A stretch of DNA of 64,000 bases from NCBI GenBank assembly GCA_016801885.1, contig JAFBJY010000423.1, positions 62,001-126,000 on the forward strand, written 5' to 3'. Position 1 is the stretch's first letter, and every line of letters begins with the position of its first letter. This stretch comes from Toxotes chatareus (Eukaryota > Chordata > Actinopteri > Toxotidae). Position numbers and translations under genes: made by a program. Shown piece by piece: positions 56,612 to 64,000 of this stretch. A model generated the notes under the pieces. The model made no database searches and was not told where the DNA came from. It saw only the letters and a program-made list of their open reading frames with translations.

Positions 56612-58858
56612 TGTTTTACTTAAAAAGCCTTCTCTGGACTCTGACATTTTGGCAAACTATAGACCTATATCCAATCTCCCCTTTAATTCTAAAATTCTTG
56701 AAAAGGCTGTTGCATCTCAGTTGTGTGATCATCTACATAGGAACGGTTTGTTTGAAGTTTTTCAGTCAGGATTTAGAGTTCATCATAGCACAGAGACAGC
56801 ACTGGTGAAAGTTACCAACGACCTTCTTATAGCATCAGATAATGGACTTGTCTCTATACTTGTCCTGCTAGATCTTAGTGCTGCATTTGACACCATTGAT
56901 CATAATATCCTATTGGAAAGATTGGAACATGTTATTGGGATTAAAGGAGCAGCACTAGGCTGGTTTAAATCATATCTATCAGATAGATACCAGTTTGTTC
57001 ATGTTAATGATGATCCCTCCATATATACCAGAGTAAGTCATGGAGTTCCACAGGGTTCTGTGCTTGGACCGATACTGTTCACCTTATACATGCTTCCCCT
57101 AGGCAATATTATCAGGAAGCATGGAATAAATTTCCATTGCTATGCGGATGATACCCAGCTATATTTATCTATGAAACCAGACGAAACAGATCAGTTAGCC
57201 ATACTTCAGGCATGTCTGAAAGACATAAAGGCCTGGATGACCTGTAACTTTTCTTCTGAATTCGGACAAAACTGAGGTTATTTTGTTTGGTCCCAAACTC
57301 CTCAGAAACAGTTTATCTAATCATATAGTTACTCTGGATGGCATTAATTTAGCCTCCAGTACGACTGTGAGGAACCTTGGAGTTATTTTTGATCAGGATC
57401 TGTCCTTTAACTCACATATAAAACAAGTCTCTAGGACCGCCTTTCACCTGCGCAATATCAGTAAGATTAGGAACATTCTGTCGCAGAGTGATGCTGAAAA
57501 ATTAGTCCATGCTTTTGTTACTTCTAGGCTGGACTACTGTAATTCCCTATTATCAGGATGTCCAGTTAACTCTCTAAAAAGCATCCAGCTGATCCAAAAT
57601 GCTGCAGCAAGAGTACTGACTGGAATTAGCAAGAGAGATCATATTACTCCTGTACTAACTTCTCTTCATTGGCTTCCTGTAAAATCCAGAACTGATTTTA
57701 AAATCCTTCTCCTTACATATAAGGCCCTCAATGGCCAGGCTCCTTCATATCTCAAAGAGCTGATAGTACCATATCATCCTAACAGATTGCTTTGTTCCCA
57801 GAATGCAGGTTTGCTTATGGTTCCCAAAATCTCTAAAGTAGAATGGGAGGCCGAGCCTTTAGCTATCAGGCCCCTCTCCTGTGGAACCAACTGCCAGTTT
57901 GGGTTCGGGAAGCAGACACCCTCTCTAATTTTAAAACGAAGCTTAAAACCTTTTTGTTTGATAAAGCTTATAATTAGTTGTAGTTACAGTCCTAGTTATT
58001 TATTAAACTTATAGTTAGTCACAATTATCTCTATAGACACTGTTACAGTTAAGGATATAGCCCTTAGTAGGGCTGGCTCAGGCAACTGAATCATCCCCTA
58101 GTTATGCTGCTATAGGCCTAGGCTGCTGGGGGACATCCCATGATTTACTGCGCACTTCTTCTTTCTCTTTCTCTCCTCAGACCCACTCTCAAATTTATTA
58201 GCCTTTATTACATGTCATTAACTCTGTGTCCTCTCTGTCCCGTAGTCCTGTGCTTGTTTCTCTCTGGTCTCTCTTTCTCTGTACCTTTCTGCAGGTACCT
58301 CTGGCTCCGGAGCTGCATGTCCTATGGTCCTGGCTCCACCCACCTGCTGCTGTTTATTGTTTACAATGATCGATTTCTAACATGTTTAATGTTCCACTCT
58401 GCTACAGATAAATATTTGATTAATATTCTTTGCAAACTGTAATGTAAATAATTACCAGTCATGACAGCTTTTTGCCTCTGTGCTCTGTTTCCTATCATAA
58501 CTATAATCTGCTGAGCACACATTATCCAATAACTGTTCACTAACTGTAATGTAAATGCTGACCCTCTAACATTGTCCATTGTCTGTATTATGCTGCATGT
58601 CCTTCTCCCCCTCTCCTCCATTCCTAGCTGTCCTATCTTCCTCCTTTTCCTCCTTTCACCCAGCCCGGCCATCGGCAGGAGGGTCCCCCATCTGAGCCAG
58701 GTTCTGCTCAAGGTTTCTTCCTGTTAAAGGGGAGTTTTTCTTGCCACTGTCACCTTAAGTGTTTGCTCTGGGGTCAGGCTCTGGGTCTCTGTAAAGCTTT
58801 GAGACAATTTTGATTGTGGAAGGCGCTATATAAATAAAATTGAATTGAATTGAATTGA
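56612..58858 (+). mobile_element. L2-type LINE, 5'-truncated, RT nearly intact (copy C)
   Basis: Begins at AAAAAGCCTTCTCTGGACTC and ends GAAGGCGCTATATAAATAAA with (ATTGA)n. It is the reference copy for A (4.6 kb) and B (16.6 kb). It splits a Gypsy pol remnant that continues on both sides. Confidence 0.88.
56649..58014 (+). CDS. L2 reverse transcriptase (two frames)
   Basis: 56649-57275 encodes NYRPISNLPFNSKILEKAVA, QSGFRVHHSTETALVK, LLDLSAAFDTIDHNILL, HGVPQGSVLGPILF and the catalytic CYADDTQLY. A shift near 57252 passes to 57283-58014 (TVRNLGVIFDQDLSFNSHIK, TSRLDYCNSLLSG, RDHITPVLTSLHWLP). A second shift near 57835 moves the C-terminus to another frame. Only a few lesions separate it from a full RT, so this is a fairly young copy. 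Confidence 0.8.
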
Positions 58859-58859
58859 A

Positions 58860-59048
58860 TTGTGTCAACTTGAGAAGTTATTGGATCACTTACCTGCATG
58901 GCAGCGTGCTGAGTTGACTGAGTTGATCAGGAGGTTCCCAAAGGTCTTTGGTGATACACCAACACAAACACATCTTATTGAGCATGATAATAATGTGGGG
59001 GGACAGTCCTCCAATCAAGCAGCGGTTTTATCGCTGTTCACTAGATAA
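58860..59048 (+). mobile_element. Gypsy/Gmr1-like pol, start of RT region
   Basis: CQLEKLLDHLPAWQRAELTE, LIRRFPKVFGDTPTQTHLIE and HDNNVG match the segment just before the RT core in fish Gypsy elements (from memory). It follows the L2 tail directly and is in the same orientation as the integrase part at 55.7-56.6 kb. Confidence 0.6.
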
Positions 59049-59089
59049 GCAGAAGGTATTGGGAGGCTGAGGTCAAATACAGTGGTGGA

Positions 59090-59210
59090 AAAAAGTTTTC
59101 AGACACCCCATGCATTTGTCATATATTGCATTAACAATCACTCTTAAGTTTCCAAGTACAATTTGTTTTTGTACAGAGCAAAAATTGGAGACTCAAAATT
59201 TCAGGGTTAA
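59090..59210 (+). mobile_element. Tc1/mariner terminal fragment
   Basis: Begins after a TA with CAGTGGTGGAAAAAAGTTTT and CAGACACCCCATGCATTTGT, the style of Tc1-type inverted ends. No second end or transposase was seen. Confidence 0.5.
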
Positions 59211-59269
59211 ACATTGATTTTAAGCTCCGCCTCTGCCCCAGTACCTCACTCTGTTCTTTTTGGAGACAA

Positions 59270-61378
59270 AACCATCATGTCCACACCATTTTCCTCTTCT
59301 CCTGAAGTTCTTCTAATGGGTAAGTGCAGTTACATTTTAACATAGGTAAACAACTGATGCTGCGAACTGCTGTATATAGTGCAACGTATATGGAGCATGT
59401 ACTAAGCCTTGTTTGTCGACTGAAAAGAAAATTTGTCCAGGTGAGCTAGCAGTGAAAGCTAGCAAGGCTAGCTAGCTAATTAAGATAAGAAATTCTTTTT
59501 TGGTGTATATACACATAATACACACCAAAACAGTACATTTTTAAATAATCCTTTTTCACAGTTGATGTATGAGGGAATTGGTTTCGTGAGGAGAAACTGA
59601 GCTAGGTCTCTGTAATAATTCTTTGGTTATGGATGAATGTTTTTAAGATTAACAGTCATTCTCTGTGAGGTAATAAACATTACTGACTTAAAAGGTCCAT
59701 TAACTTTCACCTTATGATCATTTGCAGTCATTGAGAGATTTTGCCTGCCATTTGATGCACAAGTTACATTCAAAGATGCAACAGGGACAGAAACTGATGC
59801 TGAAATTTTCAGTGACCTTGTTGGACAAGGGAATGTGGTGCTGACAGTTCTCTCAAATGATGGTGAGATATTAAAGTAATTATGATAAAGCACTCTGCAC
59901 CCTATAGGAAAAAAATGGTAACATATTTTTTCTGTTCTGTTCCTGTTAGAATTCTCCGATTGCTCCATGTCTTCTGCTTCAGACTTGAGCTTCAATTCAA
60001 GTGGATCAACCATAATCATGGATGAGGTCCCTAGCAAGAGACAAAGAATTGAGGATATACGTTCAGTGTCTGCTAAGCAGGTGGTGACAAGGCTTCATTC
60101 TAATGAGTTCTTATTACTTTCAGGGTTTTCACTCTTGATTCCAGAAAAGCTGTTTATCACCTTGTTTTGCATTTTCATGTTTTTGTTTGTTATGGAGCCG
60201 CTCTGGTGACATGGTCAAAAAAAAAAAATTAAATTGTGGCCACAAAGTAGCTATAACGTGCACACGAAATACTAATTTGTTTGCACGAAATACTAATTCG
60301 TGCCCACAAATTAGGTATAACGTGTGCACAAAATACTAATTCGTGGCCACGAATTAGGTGTAACGTGCGCCCAAAAATACTAACTAATACAATTAACATC
60401 ATTCCTGGACAACTGGGTAAGCAAATCGAGAGCACCCTCTCTAGGGTCAAAGGTAGAGGCATTAGAGGGGCTAAAGCGACACAATGGACAGGGACGGTCT
60501 GATAGAATTTTAGGCTGGGAATGAGCTACAAAATTTGTGGCCATGAAATAGGTATAATATGTTCGCAAAATACTAATACTATTAGTATCATTCCTGGACA
60601 ACTGGGTAAGCAAATCGAGCGCACTGTCACTACAACCTGCCCCGTGCGGAGATTATTGCAGGTTGTAGAAATGGTGCGCTCGATTTGCTTACCCAGTTGT
60701 CAATCTCACAGATCACCGGAGATAATGTAGGGATGCGCACAAATCTTGGTTTTAATGAGTCATTCAGTGAGTTTGAGAAGATGGATTCTCAAACAGTATT
60801 CAGTGAAGATGATCCTAAGGTGATCCTTCGTGGAAAATACATGTTTGAAATGCATTACCAGTCTCTTGAGAAAAACCCCCAACTCAAGTCAGTATATGGT
60901 TTGTATATGGTTGTATGGTTATATATGGTTTAAAAAAAAAATCAATACTAAATTCATTGAAGTATTTCCCTGTTAGTAATAACTATTCATTTGATATCAT
61001 GCATGATTTTCTTGAGGGTGTGGCTCAGTACGAGATCAAATTGCTTTTTTGGATATCTCACTCAGCACTTTTTTTCAGAACAGGATTTTCTATCCAGGAG
61101 TTTTGGTTTTGATTATGGATTTTTAGAACAAAAAAACCATCCCGCAAAGATTATTTTGGAGAGTGCTGGCAACGGCATTGGTTTGAATTCTATTCAGACA
61201 CTGTGTCTTGTTAAAAACATCCCACTGTTGCTTTGTGACATTATTCCTGCAGGAAACGAAAACTGGAATTTGTTAGCCTACCGTTGTTCTTCTTCAAATA
61301 ATGAACATTGTGTTTTCACCTACTCTCACTCATGGTATGACAATATATTTAAAGCATTTGATTGGTGACCATCACAAA
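59270..61378 (+). pseudogene. Second copy of the ubiquitin-fold fish family, with transposase-like C-terminal part
   Basis: A possible first exon at about 59278-59320 (MSTPFSSSPEVLLM) ends in GTAAGT. Exon 59728-59862 (phase 1-1) encodes RFCLPFDAQVTFKDATGTET, then DAEIFSDL, homologous to exon 2103-1972 with the same phase. Exon 59950 onward has FSDCSMSSASDLSF, VPSKRQRIEDIRSVSAKQ. After a repeat cluster comes FSEDDPKVILRGKYMFEMHY, then DIMHDFLEGVAQYEIKLLF, EQKNHPAKIILESAGNGIGL and NIPLLLCDIIPAGNENWNLL, read over three frames (at least two frameshifts). The 3' part resembles a transposase-derived domain common in fish databases (memory). A LINE begins right after it. Non-functional. Confidence 0.65.
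60230..60701. repeat. Inverted and direct repeat cluster with a 28-bp perfect hairpin
   Basis: Arms 60597-60624 and 60674-60701 are perfect 28-bp reverse complements (GACAACTGGGTAAGCAAATC ... ). Inner arms CTACAACCTGC (60630-60640) and GCAGGTTGTAG (60658-60668) extend the fold, leaving a 17-base loop. A third copy of the arm with one change lies at about 60408-60435. Upstream, units built on AAATACTAATTCGTG and the palindrome TTCGTGGCCACGAA repeat several times. It looks like a MITE cluster inserted in the pseudogene. Confidence 0.85.
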
Positions 61379-62076
61379 CTGTTTAAACACTTAAACAGTT
61401 TGCAGGACACTGACATGGCTGCCGAGTGAACGCTGGCGCATTCTTAGCTGCCGCTGCTCCCTGGCCTATTTTAAATAATTTTAAATAATCTTATCGTCTG
61501 TGGACTCTGCATTTGTTGTCTGTCTGTGGAGTATTTGATAATCTACTCTCTTACTATAGTATATGACAACAATAGTCGGAACTGACAGCTGTTTGTGGAG
61601 TATTCGATAATTATTTGACATCTGTGTGTGCTCAGGCTAAGGTTAGCCTACCTTCTGCCTCCGACGCTATTCAGCCTTTGACAACTATGTGGATTAATCC
61701 TGTGTGGCTTGTGCTCGCCTGGACTGTCCTATCTTTTGTCAACTATCCATCGATAGCACTGCTCCAATACTCTGCCGCGGAGCTTCTTAAGCTCCGACTA
61801 CATCTGCATGAGCCACCACCAGCTCTTCTCCTACACCCGGACATCTTATATGTGCCTCGAGTGATACTTCTCCTCACTTTTTCTATGTGCCTCGTCGGAA
61901 ATATATCCACCGTATAAACCTTCAGTATGACAAATCCAACTCCATCAAGTCATTCTGGTCCACCGCTCAACGTCCACCGAGGAACACCGGTCGCCGAGCT
62001 GACCACAGTGTGCTAGCCCGCCTAGCTAGGTTGGCTATCACTGATGGAAAACACAACAGCACTACTGTCAACTTCG

Positions 62077-63064
62077 GTCTTCTTAACATCTGCTCACTCA
62101 CGAGTAAGGGGCATCTTGTGCAGGATCTCCTCGTTGACCGTAAGTTTGACTTTTTATGTTCAACTGAAACATGGCAACAGCCTAATGACTTCACTTCACT
62201 TAATGACGCTACCCCTCCGGGTTTGTTTACATCTCACAACCTCGTGATGCTGGCCGAGGGGGAGGTCTCGCGATAATTTACCGCGAGAAGTGGAGGATAG
62301 TGCCTGTGAATACTCCTGTCTATCACTCATTTGAGGCCACAGTATGTCAGCTCTCTGGGCCTATTCCCACTGTTGTTGCCACTCTTTACCACCCACCGAA
62401 GCTTAACAAGGATTTTATCACTGACTTTGCTGCTTTTCTGATTCACCTTTCCACACTCTCACCAGATATAATACTTCTGGGAGATTTTAACATTCACATG
62501 GACAACGCCAATAATACTCTCACCAAGGACCTCACATCCTGTTTGGACAGTTTTGGAATACAGCAATATACTAACCTTCCCACGCATATTAAAGGACACA
62601 TTCTGGATTTAATCTGCTGCTCAGGTGTTACACTTGCTGATTTCAAAGCAGACTCCCTTCCCTTCTCTGACCATATGCTGTTGTCTTTCAATGTCAGTCT
62701 CTCGCTCTCCAAATCCAACCCTCCATGCATCATAACCTTCCGGAAAATTAAGGACATCAACCTGGACAATTTATCCTCTTGTATCAATAGCCTCCCCAGT
62801 GCTGACAGTTTTTCTACCCCTGATGAACTACTCTCACATTATAACAACAACCTCCATAACCTTCTGAATAGTCTTGCTCCTCTCAAAACCAGATCTGTTT
62901 TCTTTACCCATATTGCACCTTGGTTCACTCCCACTCTTAGACATTTAAAAGCAAAAGGACGTCAACTTGAAAGACTCTACAGGAAAACTGGTCTCACTGT
63001 TCATAAAGACATGTATTCCAACACTGTATCTCGGAGACCAAATCCATACACTACTCCCGATTAA
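62077..63064 (+). CDS. LINE endonuclease domain and linker
   Basis: The start, in the frame of 61887-62276, reads LLNICSLTSKGHL and the catalytic region STETW. After a frameshift near 62250 the text continues at 62300-63064 with TLYHPPKLNKDFITDFAAFL, ILLGDFNIHMDN, HILDLICCSG and the catalytic SDHMLLSFNV. The linker to RT ends at 63064 with a stop; RT text resumes in another frame. Same order as the EN at 22.9 kb. Confidence 0.75.
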
Positions 63065-63174
63065 TCAGTTCCAGTGAAGGAAACTCTAAGGCCCTCTTCT
63101 CTCTCCTCACAAGCATTACAAAACCCCCGGACTCACTTACTTCTCACCTGTATTCCTCGGATTTCAGTAATACT

Positions 63175-64000
63175 ATGGTATCATTTTTCTCTTCTAAAAT
63201 TGAACATATTCATCAGCAACTCATACCCGCTCCTGCTTCAAATTCACCTGTCACAGTCTCATTTGCCCCCACCCATTCACTCTCAGCATTCACCCTACCC
63301 TCAGCTAATGAAATCTCTGAACTCATCCGAAAATCCAAATCTTCAACCTGCCAGTTAGACCCTATTCCTACTGTCCTTGTAAAGGCCACTCTCCCCTCTC
63401 TGTCCCCCCTTATTACGGACATTGTTCACTCTTCCCTTACCACTGGAATTGTTCCCTCTTCCCTTAAAACAGCCGCTATAACTCCAATACTCAAGAAACC
63501 TGGTTCAGATCCCAAAAATCTCAATAATTTTTGTCCCATTTCAAATCTTCCCTTCATCTCAAAATCCTTGAAAAAACAGTTGCCACTCAACTCCACACAC
63601 ATTTATCCTGCAATAATTTATATGAACAATTCCAGTCTGGTTTCCGTCCCCTCCATAGTACCGAAACTGCACTTCTCAAAATCACCAATGACCTCCTCCT
63701 GGCTGCCGACTCTGGTTCACTATCCATTCTCCTCCTTCTTGATCTGAGTGCGGCCTTCGACACAATTTCACACAACATCCTTCTGGACAGACTCTCCTCC
63801 ATTGGCATCACAAACACACCCCTCAACTGGTTCCACTCTCATACCTCTCAGGCCGCACTCAGTTCATTCAGCTAAAATCATTCACCTCTCACTCAGTCCC
63901 AGTCACTACAGGCGTGCCCCAGGGCACTGTCCTGGGGCCCCTGCTGTTCATCATCTACCTTCTCCCTCTTGGTCACATCTTCTGTAAACATTGCATTCAT
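63175..64000 (+). CDS. LINE reverse transcriptase, partial at window edge
   Basis: 63175-63560 encodes MVSFFSSKIEHIHQQL, RKSKSSTCQLDPIPTVLVKA and AITPILKKPGSDPKNLNNFC. A shift near 63560 passes to the frame with LEKTVATQLHTHL, QFQSGFRPLHSTETALLKIT and LLDLSAAFDTISHNILLDRL. A further shift near 63840 leads toward VPQGTVLGPLLF at about 63912-63950. The catalytic YADD box lies beyond the window. Confidence 0.75.

Larger units (their letters stand above)
61390..64000 (+). mobile_element. L2/CR1-group LINE with its 5' end, runs off the window
   Basis: Starts near GACATGGCTGCCGAGTGAAC, immediately after the ubiquitin-fold pseudogene. A hydrophobic ORF at 61615-61917 lies in the 5' region (possible ORF1 remnant; no domain recognised). 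EN and RT follow in order. The 3' end is outside the window. Confidence 0.8.

Noticed and set aside
61615..61917. 100-aa hydrophobic ORF as a membrane protein
   Set aside because: It lies in the 5' part of a LINE just before the endonuclease and has no conserved motif; kept only as a possible ORF1 remnant.

Overview
The window looks like teleost fish DNA, probably percomorph. The signs are FISNA-type NACHT/LRR (NLRC3/NLRP12-like) immune receptor exons, a B30.2 (PRY-SPRY) remnant, Rex1- and L2-type LINEs, hAT, Tc1 and other DNA transposons, fish-type Gypsy retrotransposon pieces and tRNA-derived SINEs. Genes are split by introns and sit among many nested repeats. There are no operons, and nothing bacterial or CRISPR-like. 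The species cannot be named from the sequence.

Layout. 1-2.3 kb: minus-strand exons of a multi-copy fish protein family with a ubiquitin-fold (CIDE-N/PB1-like) start, carrying a stop and a frameshift. 2.3-5.8 kb: non-coding, with a (CATAT)6 repeat and an L2 3' fragment. 5.83-9.47 kb: a 3.6-kb terminal-inverted-repeat transposon with a spliced minus-strand gene. 9.5-16.2 kb: a plus-strand NLRC3-like gene, now a pseudogene with several lesions, with a Rex1-like LINE inside it. 16.6-25.7 kb: L2 LINEs, a hAT element nested inside another hAT element, and a minus-strand B30.2 remnant.

21.4-52.5 kb: the main gene, a minus-strand NLR. Its parts, in transcription order, are a 5' non-coding exon (52.4 kb), an ATG exon (52.1 kb), a second N-terminal exon (48.4 kb), a large intact FISNA-NACHT exon (39.3-41.2 kb), eight LRR exons (38.3 to 26.3 kb) and probably the decayed B30.2 exon (21.4-21.8 kb). 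Every coding exon boundary from the ATG exon through the LRRs is phase 2, so exons can be gained, lost or skipped without breaking the frame. The LRR exons lie in tandem intron-plus-exon units that have collected two well-supported solo LTRs of their own, a third inside a LINE fragment between units, and independently drifting microsatellites. The long intron at 41-48 kb holds a Rex1-like LINE hit by at least four later insertions. The 48-52 kb intron holds L2, Tc1 and a tRNA-Lys-headed composite element.

53-64 kb: a nest of retroelements. It includes a Gypsy fragment whose integrase part lies upstream of a reverse-transcriptase start (the Gmr1-type order), split by an almost complete L2 LINE. 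A second, plus-strand copy of the ubiquitin-fold family follows, interrupted by a strong inverted-repeat hairpin. A LINE with its own 5' end runs off the window edge.

The only apparently functional host gene is the minus-strand NLR, a cytosolic innate immune sensor. Everything else is pseudogene or mobile DNA. All calls come from reading translations, splice signals and repeat boundaries by eye; no database search was run.
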